DNA of 57,770 nucleotides, taken from positions 144,001 through 201,770 of the forward strand of contig JAFDVI010000001.1 of NCBI GenBank assembly GCA_018269055.1, written 5' to 3'. Made by a program: the position numbers and the translations under genes. Origin of the DNA: Acidobacteriota bacterium (GTDB lineage: Bacteria > Acidobacteriota > Blastocatellia > RBC074). The notes beneath the pieces are model-generated. The model was not told the DNA's origin and ran no database searches. It was given only the letters and a program-made list of their open reading frames with translations. This document shows positions 35,521 to 47,885 of this stretch, piece by piece. Numbering within the stretch: position 1 is the first letter of the stretch; every line of letters begins with the position of its first letter.

Positions 35521-36076
35521 GGGAGAGACAAATTTCCTCTCCGCAGGGTTAGGGGATGGCACAGGTCATTTCTGCCTGCGTCGTTGCGACGGAAAGACAT
35601 TCAGCGGAGTAAACCTAAACCGTTAGTGGGATAGCGATTTTAGGCAAGATGCGGCAAACAAAAACATTCGTCGGAAGGTAAGCCTCGGCTGGATAACGCC
35701 CTCTCGTTTGGAACCGGAAAGAGAAGTTAAGGCAGTCAGAGTCAAACGTATCAATCACTCCCTCGAACAAAATAGGAAGCAATTGCCAGTGAAAACAGAC
35801 GTGGCAGCCATTGAAGTAAGGCTCAATGATTTAGATAAAATGAAAGGCACCCGTAAACTCTATGCGTGATGAGCGGAACTTACGCCTACACTCACAGAAT
35901 GACAATGGCTGCGGTACATTGCCGCAATTTTTCGCCTGTGAAATTTTGCCTTTCATAGGTGAAGGCGAAATCCGGGGCGCGAACCCGCCACGACGCTGTA
36001 AAAATTTTTAGCCAGACTGTATAAATCATTCGCGCGATGTAGCGCGCGAATTCCAACTACAAGTGAGGTTCGATTC
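35521..36076. other. Gene-free stretch upstream of the esterase gene
   Basis: 556 bases with no supportable ORF. It holds the divergent promoters of the coiled-coil and esterase genes, a weak hairpin followed by T-run at 35910-35932 (TGCGG/CCGCA), a larger imperfect fold around 35930-35970 (TTTCGCCTGTGAAA with TTTCATAGG-type complement), and a 9-bp palindrome at 36028-36051. A stretch at about 35965-36020 faintly resembles a cobalamin riboswitch core but lacks key pairs. Confidence 0.6.
36028..36051. promoter_or_regulatory. Palindrome in the esterase leader
   Basis: ATTCGCGCG (36028-36036) and CGCGCGAAT (36043-36051) form a perfect 9-bp inverted repeat with a six-base loop, 25 bases before ATG 36077. 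Could be an operator or a leader hairpin. Confidence 0.35.
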
Positions 36077-36982
36077 ATGAGACCTGTGCTCGCTCAGGCG
36101 ACCTTGAAGCCGCTGTTCTTCTGTCTGCTTTTCACGGCCTTAATCGCTCAAGAAACGACAAAGCCCGCTCAACCATCTGCACTGCCGTTGTGGCCAAACG
36201 GCGCTCCCGGTGCGAAAGGCTCTGCCCCCGAAGACATTCCCAGCATTCAGTTGTATTCGGCGCCCGCCGACAAAGCCTCCGGCGCAGCCATCGTCGTTTG
36301 TCCCGGTGGAGGGTACGGCGGTCTCGCCCCCCACGAAGGGCATGACGTCGCCGTCTGGTTGAACAGCATCGGTGTCACCGCCGTTGTGTTGAAATACCGG
36401 CTGGGGCGATTCGGGTATCGCCATCCGGTGATGTTGCAGGACGCGCAACGCGCCATTCGCACCACGCGCGCCAAAGCCGCCGAATGGAAAATTGATCCGA
36501 ACCGCGTGGGCATCATGGGCTTTTCCGCCGGAGGCCATCTGAGTTCCACCGCCGCCACACATTTTGACGCGGGCGATCCGAACGCCGCCGACTCGATTGA
36601 AAAACAAAGCAGCCGACCCGACGTAGCCATCCTGTGTTACCCGGTCATCACCATGACCGACCCGTTCGCGCACGTTGGATCGCGCAAAAACCTGCTGGGC
36701 GACAACCCGTCACAGGAATTGATTGATTTGCTGTCGAATGAAAAACAGGTGACGGACAAAACGCCGCCGACCTTCATTTTTCACACCGAAGACGACAAAG
36801 GCGTCCCGGTCGAAAACAGCCTGATGTTCGCCGCTGCGTTACGCAAAGCCAAAGTTCCCTATGAAATGCACATTTACGAAACCGGTCGCCACGGCGTCGG
36901 CCTGGCCAAAGACATTCCCGCGCTGAGCACCTGGCCGAAACTATTGGAAAACTGGCTGCGCGCTCGCGGCTTCGTGAAATGA
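36077..36982 (+). CDS. Exported alpha/beta hydrolase (acetyl-esterase, BD-FAE-like)
   Basis: A 301-residue esterase with an N-terminal hydrophobic leader ([16 protein letters not shown]). The oxyanion motif [16 protein letters not shown] is followed by the nucleophile elbow [10 protein letters not shown], the acid in [12 protein letters not shown] and the His in GRHGVGLA. This is the pattern of bacterial acetylxylan / feruloyl-type esterases (BD-FAE group), which remove acetyl or phenolic groups from plant polysaccharide. GAGG lies eight bases before ATG 36077. A strong terminator follows, so it is monocistronic. Confidence 0.9.
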   Translation: MRPVLAQATLKPLFFCLLFTALIAQETTKPAQPSALPLWPNGAPGAKGSAPEDIPSIQLYSAPADKASGAAIVVCPGGGYGGLAPHEGHDVAVWLNSIGVTAVVLKYRLGRFGYRHPVMLQDAQRAIRTTRAKAAEWKIDPNRVGIMGFSAGGHLSSTAATHFDAGDPNAADSIEKQSSRPDVAILCYPVITMTDPFAHVGSRKNLLGDNPSQELIDLLSNEKQVTDKTPPTFIFHTEDDKGVPVENSLMFAAALRKAKVPYEMHIYETGRHGVGLAKDIPALSTWPKLLENWLRARGFVK

Positions 36983-37021
36983 TCGGCTTGCTGAGAAAAG
37001 GCTGAAAGTTCACAGGTAAAG

Positions 37022-37060
37022 AAAAGCGCAAAGACTCCATTGCAAGCTTTGCGCTTTTTT
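37022..37060 (+). terminator. Intrinsic terminator after the esterase gene
   Basis: 12-bp stem AAAAGCGCAAAG (37022-37033) with CTTTGCGCTTTT (37047-37058), 13-base loop, T-run to 37060, 39 bases past the esterase stop. Confidence 0.88.
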
Positions 37061-37134
37061 GTCTGAGCCGTTCTCGCCCACTTCTATTGCCGCTCTTCCC
37101 AAATACAAAGTATGCTTACCGTGAAAGGAGATTT

Positions 37135-37512
37135 ATGAGCGCGACAACCGTAACTTTACCCATTGATACTGAGCTTGAAAGCTGGTTGGCTAAGAATGCC
37201 GCCGCGCAAGGCGTCAAGATGGAACAATTCGCCGTAGAAGCGTTGCGGCGAATGGCCCGCAGACCATCCATTGACGAAGTCTTCGCGGATGTTAAGGCGG
37301 AGTTTGAAGCCAGCGGCATGAGTGACAAAGACCTTCAGCAAGTTATTGAACATGCCTTGGCAGAAGTCCGAAGCAAGGAGCCAGTCGCACCAACGACAAC
37401 ATCTGCTAGCTTAGACAAGTTTATCAAGTCAATGGCTGCGAGTGCCGCCAATGCTCCGGTATTGCCCCCATCAGCCAACGAGCGGGCGTTTTATTATGAA
37501 GGGCAGGAGTGA
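37135..37512 (+). CDS. Ribbon-helix-helix-like antitoxin
   Basis: A 125-residue protein starting at ATG 37135 behind AAAGGAG. The first 40 residues (TVTLPIDTELESWLAKNAAA, then MEQFAVEALRRMARRP) fit a ribbon-helix-helix DNA-binding fold: a short strand then two helices. The remainder is a charged helix and a linker (SKEPVAPTTTSASLDKF) likely to block the toxin. The stop overlaps the start of the PIN gene as TGATG. Acts as antitoxin and autorepressor by analogy with other RHH/PIN modules. Confidence 0.78.
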   Translation: MSATTVTLPIDTELESWLAKNAAAQGVKMEQFAVEALRRMARRPSIDEVFADVKAEFEASGMSDKDLQQVIEHALAEVRSKEPVAPTTTSASLDKFIKSMAASAANAPVLPPSANERAFYYEGQE

Positions 37513-37985
37513 TGCGCTATTTGTTGGATACAAATATCCTGCTGCGACTTTCTCAGCCAAACGATCCTGCCTACCAAACCATTCTTGATAGCTTCGTCTT
37601 GTTACAACAACAACCCGGCATTGAATTTTGTTTCTTTCTTCAGAATCTGGCTGAGTTTTGGAATGTTTGCACTCGTCCGGCAGACAAAAACGGATATGGC
37701 TTTACGATTGCTGAAACGGAATTACGTGCCAGGGCGATTGAGGGCTTTTGTGTTTACTTGCCCGATACACCACAGGTCTACGTCGAATGGCGTCAACTCG
37801 TCGTCAAACACGGCATATCCGGTGTGCAAGTCCACGACGCCAGATTGGCCGCCGGGATGAAAGCGCACGGCATCACGCAGTTGCTGACCTTGAACGAGCA
37901 GGATTTTCTACGCTACGCGACATCGGGCATCTCAGCCGTTACGCCGGATGAAGTCATACAAAGTAACGCCACACCCAATCCGTAA
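37512..37985 (+). CDS. PIN domain toxin
   Basis: A 157-residue PIN ribonuclease. Acidic residues: D6 (RYLLDTNILLRL), E48 (LQNLAEFWNVCTRP), D109 (GVQVHDARLAAGM) and D131 (LTLNEQDFLRYA). The first three match the VapC core, the last lies where the fourth acid is expected. Start ATG 37512 overlaps the antitoxin stop; a GTG three bases earlier is possible. Full length and apparently functional. Confidence 0.88.
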   Translation: MRYLLDTNILLRLSQPNDPAYQTILDSFVLLQQQPGIEFCFFLQNLAEFWNVCTRPADKNGYGFTIAETELRARAIEGFCVYLPDTPQVYVEWRQLVVKHGISGVQVHDARLAAGMKAHGITQLLTLNEQDFLRYATSGISAVTPDEVIQSNATPNP

Positions 37986-38329
37986 TTTGTCGTTTGCCGC
38001 AGTCACCTTAAAGTTACTTCCACATGCTCAAATGTAAGACGAAGATGTATGGAAGACAACGATCTGGTCAGCCCTGATCGTGATTTGCTCGATTTGATGG
38101 ATTGGCATTAGAAAGCGGGGCGGAGATTTCAAAAACGGTTTCGCGCATTGCGGATTGTGACGCCAGAAGGATTCTTGCACACAATGGAATAGCTTGCGGT
38201 CGCGTCGTCAGTGTATGCGGGCCCGCTACGGAAGCGGGAAAGTAGCGGCGAGAGTGGCGCGCGGCAAATCGCAGGACAGCTTGGCTGCTGAGTCGCAATA
38301 TACGTGGGAGCAGTCTCCCACTCCGTATT
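37986..38329. other. Gene-free stretch after the PIN toxin
   Basis: 344 bases with no convincing gene. Contains short inverted segments around 38218-38260 (GCGGGCCCGC, then AAGCGGGAAAG and TAGCGGCG) and TGGGAGCAGTCTCCCA at about 38309-38324, which look like worn repeat units. A 76-residue open frame on the minus strand (38068-38298) has no coding character. Confidence 0.5.
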
Positions 38330-38692
38330 TCACCTGCGCTTCTTCGCTTTCTCGGAACGGATCAGATAGTTGCATATAGCGTATGTGACATATAAGCCTA
38401 TTAAGGAAAAGATAAACCCTTTGACAATATCACCATGTACTTTTGTCATCGAATAGAGCCAGCAAAAAGTACCCGCGAGTCCAAGTGACAGTAACAAGAA
38501 TCCGGCTAGGAAAGGCCCCAAGAGAAGCATCAATAACGGAAAGCCCAACTCGAAACTTGTTAGCGGCCCACCTAAAGTATTTGCATTGTCATTTTTCGGC
38601 TCGTTACTAACAAACTTATCCATCCAGGCTGACCCAATGCTTGCGATAAGTCGCCCCAAAACCAAAAATAGTAAGTTTAACAGCAAGAGCAT
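38330..38692 (-). CDS. Small membrane protein (hypothetical)
   Basis: A 120-residue protein with three predicted membrane segments: LLLLNLLFLVLGRLIASIG at the start, FPLLMLLLGPFLAGFLLLSLGLAGTFC split over about residues 50-80, and GFIFSLIGLYVTYAICNYLI near the end, finishing with a basic tail (RSEKAKKRR). No family recognised. No clear ribosome site precedes ATG 38692. Codon use is AT-richer than the flanking uvrA and esterase genes, matching the adjacent toxin-antitoxin pair and the 42-residue ORF upstream. Confidence 0.6.
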   Translation of the reverse strand: MLLLLNLLFLVLGRLIASIGSAWMDKFVSNEPKNDNANTLGGPLTSFELGFPLLMLLLGPFLAGFLLLSLGLAGTFCWLYSMTKVHGDIVKGFIFSLIGLYVTYAICNYLIRSEKAKKRR

Positions 38693-38734
38693 AAAGAACT
38701 GATCTAAAGAGAGCGGTTGCCACTTAATAACGTA

Positions 38735-38863
38735 CTATTCAATAAAACTAAAATGAGAGTCAGCTAGAATCGTTCCGGAGCGCATCGCAATATAAATGCC
38801 TACGAGTGAGGCCCAAAACCATAGCCATCTCGCCTCATTCCTTTTCGATTTCCAGCTTTTCAT
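38735..38863 (-). CDS. Tiny single-span membrane ORF
   Basis: A 42-residue ORF starting at ATG 38863 with a strong GAGGAG six bases upstream. Sequence MKSWKSKRNEARWLWFWAS continues into LVGIYIAMRSGTILADS: a basic N terminus followed by one membrane helix, then a short tail. It precedes the 120-residue membrane protein by 42 bases on the same strand, so the two may work together. Function unknown. Confidence 0.5.
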   Translation of the reverse strand: MKSWKSKRNEARWLWFWASLVGIYIAMRSGTILADSHFSFIE

Positions 38864-38909
38864 AAATCTCCTCGTAACATCCGCGTCCGCCAATAGCAGC
38901 GTCAAAGCG

Positions 38910-39089
38910 TCAGTTGTGCCTCATTTTTGAGATGACGCCTTGATTCATTTCCATGGCTTCGGTGACTTGTTCTTGCATGAGACTAAGCGCCTTGCGCAAT
39001 TCCCGCAAGGCGAGTTCTTCCAGCATTGCAATTGAACATCTTTCCTTGAAATTCAATCCGAAATCAACGAAGTCACGAGGCAAGCACAT
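38910..39089 (-). pseudogene. XRE-type helix-turn-helix remnant
   Basis: A 59-residue frame begins at ATG 39089, three bases past the uvrA stop. Its second half (ALRELRKALSLMQEQVTEAM then EMNQGVISKM) follows the first two to three helices of an XRE/HigA-like HTH (ELRKxxxLxQExVxxAxxxxQxxISK), but a stop codon comes right after SKMRHN, before helices 4-5 and the usual C-terminal part. Best read as a truncated antitoxin or regulator. It could also be a complete tiny protein. Confidence 0.5.
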
Positions 39090-39091
39090 CC

Positions 39092-42013
39092 TTATGCCCC
39101 CAAATGCGTCTTGAGAAATCGCCCGGTATGCGACCGCTTGCACGCCGCAATCTCTTCCGGTGTGCCAGTCACAACAACCTCGCCACCTGCGTGGCCGCCT
39201 TCGGGGCCGAGGTCAATGACGTGGTCGGCGGTTTTGATCACATCCAGGTGGTGTTCGATCAGCAGGACGGAATGCCCGGCATCTACCAGGCGGTTCAGGG
39301 ATTCCAGCAAGCGTTCAATGTCGGCCAGGTGCAAGCCCGTCGTCGGTTCATCAAGAATATAAACCGTGTGTTTGGCGCGTTGCAGCTTGCTCAATTCCGT
39401 GGCGATTTTGATGCGTTGCGCTTCGCCGCCGGAAAGGGTGGTTGCCGATTGGCCGAGCGTTAAGTATCCCAAGCCAAGGTCGTTCAGCACTTCGATCTTT
39501 TTGCCGATGGCGGGTTCGGATTTGAAAAACGCGACGCCTTCTTCGACCGACATATTCAGAATGTCGTCAATGGTTTTGCCGCGCAGCGTGACTTCGAGCG
39601 TTTCGGCGTTGAAGCGCGCGCCTTTGCACGCGCCGCAGATCACTTCGACATCGGGCATAAAGTAAAGCTGCGTGGTGATGACGCCTTCGCCCTGACACTC
39701 TTCGCAGCGCCCGCCTTTGACGTTGAAACTGAACCTGCCGGGTTTGTAATCACGCTCCACGCTGAGCGGCGCGCGCGTGAACAGGTCTCGGATCGTGTCG
39801 TAAAAGCCGATATAGGTCGCAGGGTTCGAGCGGCTGTTGCGGCCAATTGGCGATTGGTCAATGTTGACGACTTTGTGGACGTGTTCCAGGCCTTCGACGC
39901 CGTCGTGCGCGCCGGGCAGCGTGCGCGTGTCTTCCAGGCGTTTCCACAATGCTTTGTACAGGATTTCGTTGATCAGCGTGCTTTTGCCGGAACCGGATGC
40001 GCCGGTGATGGCGACCAGTTTACCCAACGGAATCGCCACATCAATGGATTTCAAATTATTTTCGCGCGCGCCGCGAATGACCAGGGATTTGCCGCTGCCT
40101 GAGCGGCGCTGTTGTGGCGTGGCGATGGAGCGTTTACCGGAAAGGTATTGCCCGGTCGGCGAAGCCTTGCACTTCAGCACATCGTCCAGCTTTCCTTGCA
40201 CGACGACGGTGCCGCCGTGAACTCCGGCGGCAGGCCCCATTTCCACGACGTGGTCGGCGGAGCGGATGGTGTCTTCGTCGTGTTCGACCACGATGACGGT
40301 GTTGCCGATGTCGCGCAGCCGTTCCAGCGTCGCAATCATCTTCACATTGTCTTTTGGGTGAAGCCCGATGCTGGGTTCGTCCAGGACGTAGAGCATCCCC
40401 ATCAAACCCGAACCGATTTGCGTGGAGAGCCGAATACGTTGCGATTCGCCGCCCGAAAGCGTGCCCGAACGGCGATTGAAATTCAGGTAATCGAGGCCAA
40501 TGCCGAGCAGCAATTCCAGCCGCCCGCGAATTTCGTTGAGCACCTGTCGGCCCGCATCCGCGCCTCGTCCGCTGGGTTTGATCGTGCCCAGGAACGCGTG
40601 CAGTTCGTCAAAATTCATCTGGCCGAAATCGTGAATGGTCTTGCCCGCGATGGTGAACAGCAACCGCGTTGCGCGAACGCGCGCGCCGTTACAATCCGGG
40701 CAGATGTGTTCAACCATCACTTTGTCCAGCCACGCTTCCATCCCGGAACTGGCTTCGCCGCGTTGGCGGTAACGGCGGTAATGGCGTTCGATGCGGCGCG
40801 CGATGCCGCCAAAGCCCACTTCCTGGCCTTCCCATTTGGCGTTTTTCTCTTTCGCTTCGGGCGGAGTGGAAGTTGGGATTTTCCGCTCAATGCCATACAG
40901 GATTGCTTTGTGGGCTGTTTCGGGCAGCTTTTCCCACGGCGTGTCGAGCGAGAATCCCAACAGCACGGACAAGCTGTACATAATTCGTCCGTCCCAGGTG
41001 TCAGGATTGTATTTGTACGCTTCCTTCACGAAACAACCGCCGCGAATGCTGCGCTTCGGGTCGGGAATCAGCAGTTCGGGGTGCGTCAGCTTGTAAACGC
41101 CAAGTCCGCCGCACGTTCGGCAAGCGCTTTCCGGATTGTTGAACATGAAAAAATCCGGTTGGATGTCGCCGTAAACAAAATGATGCGTCGCGCTGCACGT
41201 CGCTTTGTAAAACTTCTCTGCTTCGGCTTTGCTCGCGCCTTTCAAAAGATGAACTTGCGGCACCTGTATCTGCATTAGGCCATCGCCGACCAACAAGGTT
41301 GCCGCAATTCCAGCCTTGATCGCTTTTTCGTGTTTGCGACTGACGACGAAGCGATCCACGATGGCGTCCATGTCTGTGACATCGGCTTCGTCCAATTCCA
41401 CCTGTTCAGAAATGTCTACGGGTTTGCCGTCCACAATCAACCGGCGACAGCCTTTTTTACGAATTTCGGTGAAGACGAAATCCAGTTCTTCGCCGTACAC
41501 CTTGAACACTGGCGCGCGCAGTTCGATCTCCGTGCCTTCGGGCAAAGACAAAATCGCTTCCAGAATTTGATTGGCCGAACGGCTGGGCGTCACTTCGCCG
41601 GTGCGCGGGCAATGCGCTTCGGCGATGGTGGCAAACAACAGGTTCAGGTAACTGGCAATGTCCGTCATCGTCCCGACAGTCGAGCGCGGATTGCTGGCAA
41701 TGGTTTTCTGCTCGATGGAAATCACTGGCGATAGGCCAAAAATGAAATCCACATCGGGTTTGCTGACCTGCGCGATGAAGCGTTTGGCAAAACTCGACAA
41801 TGATTCCATGTATCGCCGCTGGCCTTCGGCATAGATGGTGTCAAAAGCCAGCGACGATTTGCCGGAACCGCTGAGGCCCGTGACGACAATCAGGCGGTCG
41901 CGCGGGATTTCGAGCGTAACGTTTTTCAGATTGTGGACGCGCGCGCCTTGCACGGAGATTGTGGTGCGGGCCGTTGCAGCAACGTTCTTTTCGGCAATTC
42001 GCTTTTTTGTCAT
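39092..42013 (-). CDS. uvrA: UvrA-type excinuclease ATPase subunit
   Basis: A 973-residue UvrA-family protein, slightly longer than the usual 940-950. Two ABC modules are present: Walker [11 protein letters not shown] near residue 50 and GASGSGKST about 650; ABC signatures [11 protein letters not shown] and [11 protein letters not shown]; Walker B motifs with LDEPSIGLH and LDEPTTGLH. Zinc-finger Cys pairs are seen in [17 protein letters not shown] and the CEECQGEGV ... CGACKGARF insertion. UvrA scans DNA for bulky damage and loads UvrB. Several otherwise typical stretches differ from the classical form ([19 protein letters not shown]), so a UvrA paralogue is possible. ATG 42013 is preferred to the upstream in-frame start. 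uvrB is not in the window. Confidence 0.92.
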   Translation of the reverse strand: MTKKRIAEKNVAATARTTISVQGARVHNLKNVTLEIPRDRLIVVTGLSGSGKSSLAFDTIYAEGQRRYMESLSSFAKRFIAQVSKPDVDFIFGLSPVISIEQKTIASNPRSTVGTMTDIASYLNLLFATIAEAHCPRTGEVTPSRSANQILEAILSLPEGTEIELRAPVFKVYGEELDFVFTEIRKKGCRRLIVDGKPVDISEQVELDEADVTDMDAIVDRFVVSRKHEKAIKAGIAATLLVGDGLMQIQVPQVHLLKGASKAEAEKFYKATCSATHHFVYGDIQPDFFMFNNPESACRTCGGLGVYKLTHPELLIPDPKRSIRGGCFVKEAYKYNPDTWDGRIMYSLSVLLGFSLDTPWEKLPETAHKAILYGIERKIPTSTPPEAKEKNAKWEGQEVGFGGIARRIERHYRRYRQRGEASSGMEAWLDKVMVEHICPDCNGARVRATRLLFTIAGKTIHDFGQMNFDELHAFLGTIKPSGRGADAGRQVLNEIRGRLELLLGIGLDYLNFNRRSGTLSGGESQRIRLSTQIGSGLMGMLYVLDEPSIGLHPKDNVKMIATLERLRDIGNTVIVVEHDEDTIRSADHVVEMGPAAGVHGGTVVVQGKLDDVLKCKASPTGQYLSGKRSIATPQQRRSGSGKSLVIRGARENNLKSIDVAIPLGKLVAITGASGSGKSTLINEILYKALWKRLEDTRTLPGAHDGVEGLEHVHKVVNIDQSPIGRNSRSNPATYIGFYDTIRDLFTRAPLSVERDYKPGRFSFNVKGGRCEECQGEGVITTQLYFMPDVEVICGACKGARFNAETLEVTLRGKTIDDILNMSVEEGVAFFKSEPAIGKKIEVLNDLGLGYLTLGQSATTLSGGEAQRIKIATELSKLQRAKHTVYILDEPTTGLHLADIERLLESLNRLVDAGHSVLLIEHHLDVIKTADHVIDLGPEGGHAGGEVVVTGTPEEIAACKRSHTGRFLKTHLGA

Positions 42014-42106
42014 GGCAGAAAGTAATGCTCTGGCAATTGCAATCAGCCCAACACCGATCATATTGGCGCAACTGCCTTCGCGACAGAATCGAATTGGTGA
42101 AAGGCC

Positions 42107-45268
<3,162 letters not shown>

Positions 45269-45506
45269 AACTGGAAACCCACAATTTTTAGAAGTTGTCA
45301 GATTAGTTTGATACCGCTTTGTGCCTGCAATGTAGCTGAGATTCCGCGTTCGTGCCAGACTTCATGCGAGTGACAACCTCTTCAATTTTCGCCCGGCGAA
45401 ACCGGGTGGCCCAATCCCATCTTAAAAGCGCGTGCGCTCTTTTTACACAACACGGCAACGTATAAACTGAGTGCCCTTAATTTAATCGCAACCCTGTTGG
45501 TGAACT

Positions 45507-47813
45507 ATGAAAAGATTACAGAACCTCGTCGCTCCGGCGGCTTTCTTGTTTCTGCTGAGCCTTGCGCCGGTTGGGTCGCAGACGTTGTCCGGCCGAATGG
45601 CGCACGCCTCATCGTCAACACACGCCGCTCCTGCCGGAGCGCCGAACGTGTTGGTCGTGTTGCTGGATGATGCCGGGTATGGGCAGACTTCCACCTTTGG
45701 CGGCTTGGTGCCCACACCGACGCTCGATGCGCTGGCGGCCAATGGGTTGCGCTACACGCGTTTTCACGTGGCGGCGCTGTGTTCGCCGACGCGCGCTTCG
45801 CTGTTGACGGGGCGCAATCATCACGCTGTCGGGATGGGTACGATTGTCAACTGGTCGAATGGGAATCCGGGATATACGGGCTCAATACCGAAATCGGCGG
45901 CATTCGTGTCTGAAACGATGCGCCAGAATGGATACGCCACAGCCAGCATCGGCAAATGGCATTTGATTCCCGACCCTGAAACGACACTGGCCGGGCCGTT
46001 CGATCATTGGCCGACGCATCAGGGCTTTGATTACTTTTACGGATTTATCGGCGCGCAAACCGATCAGTGGAATCCCGAACTGACCGAAGGCACGAAACCT
46101 GTGCGAATGGTTGCGCCACCTGGACGCGCCAGCGATTACACTGTCAATGAAGACCTGGCCAATCACGCGCGCGCGTGGATTCTTCAACAAAAAGCCCTGG
46201 CTCCGGACAGGCCTCTGTTTATGTACTACGCCACCGGCGCGACGCATTCGCCGATGCAAGCGCCCAAAGCGTGGATTGACAAGTTTCGTGGCAAATTCGA
46301 TATGGGTTGGGATGAATACCGCAAGCTTGTGTTTGAGCGCCAGAAGAAACTCGGCGTCATCCCGCCCGATACCGTGTTGACACCGCGCCCGGCGGAATTA
46401 CCCGCATGGGATTCGCTCAGCGCCGACGAAAAGAAAATCGCGGCGCGGATGATGGAACTCTTTGCCGGTTTTATGGCGCAAACCGATTATGAAGTCGGGC
46501 GCGTCATCGAAGCCTTTCGCCAAACGGGTCAATTCGACAACACGATGATTGTTTACATTCCCGGCGATAATGGCGCGAGTATGGAAGGCAATCTCAAAGG
46601 CACGGACAACATGATGGAACAGGTCAACGGCATCGAATCAACGCCAGCCGAAATGTTGCGGCGATTGGATGCTCTGGGCGGCCCGCTTTCGAACGCGCAA
46701 TATCCCGCCGGTTGGGCTTGGGCGGGCAATACGCCGTTTCAATGGGGCAAACGCATCGGTTCGCATTTGGGCGGAACGCGCGATCCGATGGTCGTTTCCT
46801 GGCTTGGACACATCAGCGATGTCGGCGGGATTCGTTCGCAATATGTCCACGTGATTGACGTGGTGCCCACCATTCTTGCCGCAGCGGGCATTGCGCCGCC
46901 CGATTCCGTCAATGGCGTAACGCAGCAACCTATGGACGGCATAAGCTTTCTGCCGACGCTGACCGATCCGAACGCGCCGGAATATCGCAAGACGCAATAC
47001 TTCGAAATGCACGGCAATCGTTCGATTTACCACAACGGATGGGTCGCCGTGCAGCGAACGGCGCTGTTGCCGTGGGGCTATACGACGCCTGCCGATGCGG
47101 CTTCGCCTGCTTGGGAACTGTACGATTTGAACCACGATTATTCCGAAGCGAACGATTTGGCGGGCGCCAACCCTGAAAAGCTCGAAGAGTTGAAACGATT
47201 ATTTGAAACGGAAGGAGAGCGCAACAAGGTCTTCCCCATTGATCCGCGCGTGTTCGGACGCCAGCATCCCAATCCGCCACCGCCCGGCGGTCGCGCGTTT
47301 TACACGTTCTATCCGGGTGCCATTCTTCTGTACGACGCGCTGGCGCCGGGCACGCGCAATCGCACGCACACGTTCACTGCTTATGTTGACATTCCGAAAA
47401 GTGGCGCTGAAGGCGTGTTGGTGGCCGAAGGCGGCGTGTCTTCCGGATACACGCTGTATCTGAAAAATGGACGTCCGATGTATACGTACAATTACTTTCG
47501 CCGCGAAGTCACGAACCTGGCCGCAAAAGCTCCGCTGCCCGCAGGCAAATCCGTGATCGAACTCCGCTTCATTTATGACGGTGGCGGCGTTGGCAAAGGC
47601 GCAACCGTGCGGCTGTTGGTCAATGGCAAGCTTGCGGATGAAGCTCGTTTGCCGCGCACCGTTCCGCGGGCATATGCGTTCGAGGAAACCTTTGACGTCG
47701 GCGAAGACACCGCCTCGCCCGTTGGCGCGTACGAAGCGCCGTTTCGCTTCACGGGCACGCTGGAACGGCTAGAATTGCGCGCAGACCCGCCACCGCCGCC
47801 CAATCAAAAATAG
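45507..47813 (+). CDS. Exported arylsulfatase
   Basis: A 768-residue sulfatase with a signal peptide (FLFLLSLAPVGSQ). The formylglycine motif is C92-S-P-T-R (LCSPTRASLLTGR), the Cys-type that needs a formylglycine-generating enzyme. Metal ligands: DD at 54-55 (VLLDDAGYG) and the later DNGAS (PGDNGASM). Also GKWHL (GKWHLIPDP) and THSPMQAP. It lacks a nearby maturase gene. The C-terminal 200 residues (TFTAYVDIPKSG, LYLKNGRPMYTYN) form a beta-domain that may bind the substrate. Large sulfatases of this layout act on alkyl or polysaccharide sulfate esters. The last codons (PNQK) form one arm of the following inverted repeat. Confidence 0.92.
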   Translation: MKRLQNLVAPAAFLFLLSLAPVGSQTLSGRMAHASSSTHAAPAGAPNVLVVLLDDAGYGQTSTFGGLVPTPTLDALAANGLRYTRFHVAALCSPTRASLLTGRNHHAVGMGTIVNWSNGNPGYTGSIPKSAAFVSETMRQNGYATASIGKWHLIPDPETTLAGPFDHWPTHQGFDYFYGFIGAQTDQWNPELTEGTKPVRMVAPPGRASDYTVNEDLANHARAWILQQKALAPDRPLFMYYATGATHSPMQAPKAWIDKFRGKFDMGWDEYRKLVFERQKKLGVIPPDTVLTPRPAELPAWDSLSADEKKIAARMMELFAGFMAQTDYEVGRVIEAFRQTGQFDNTMIVYIPGDNGASMEGNLKGTDNMMEQVNGIESTPAEMLRRLDALGGPLSNAQYPAGWAWAGNTPFQWGKRIGSHLGGTRDPMVVSWLGHISDVGGIRSQYVHVIDVVPTILAAAGIAPPDSVNGVTQQPMDGISFLPTLTDPNAPEYRKTQYFEMHGNRSIYHNGWVAVQRTALLPWGYTTPADAASPAWELYDLNHDYSEANDLAGANPEKLEELKRLFETEGERNKVFPIDPRVFGRQHPNPPPPGGRAFYTFYPGAILLYDALAPGTRNRTHTFTAYVDIPKSGAEGVLVAEGGVSSGYTLYLKNGRPMYTYNYFRREVTNLAAKAPLPAGKSVIELRFIYDGGGVGKGATVRLLVNGKLADEARLPRTVPRAYAFEETFDVGEDTASPVGAYEAPFRFTGTLERLELRADPPPPPNQK

Positions 47814-47830
47814 ACGTTTTTTGATTGGGC
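47798..47830. terminator. Hairpin overlapping the sulfatase stop
   Basis: 13-bp inverted repeat GCCCAATCAAAAA (47798-47810) / TTTTTGATTGGGC (47818-47830), loop seven bases with the TAG stop in the loop. AT-rich near the loop, so terminator strength is uncertain; it lies between convergent genes. Confidence 0.5.
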
Positions 47831-47885
47831 TTATGCCTTTCTTCACGGCGGAAAAGCGACTTGGTGCGTTTGCACAGGCTCTGCG

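Noticed and set aside
35960..36020. Cobalamin riboswitch-like stretch before the esterase gene (AAATCCGGGG...ACCCGCCAC...GCCAG)
   Set aside because: The GGGAA element and the pairing partner of the CCGG stem are missing, the spacing to GCCAG is too short and the downstream gene has no link to cobalamin; most likely chance or a very decayed remnant. An Infernal search with RF00174 would decide.
38068..38298. 76-residue minus-strand ORF
   Set aside because: No ribosome site, no homology signal and it spans short inverted segments; likely repeat-derived DNA.
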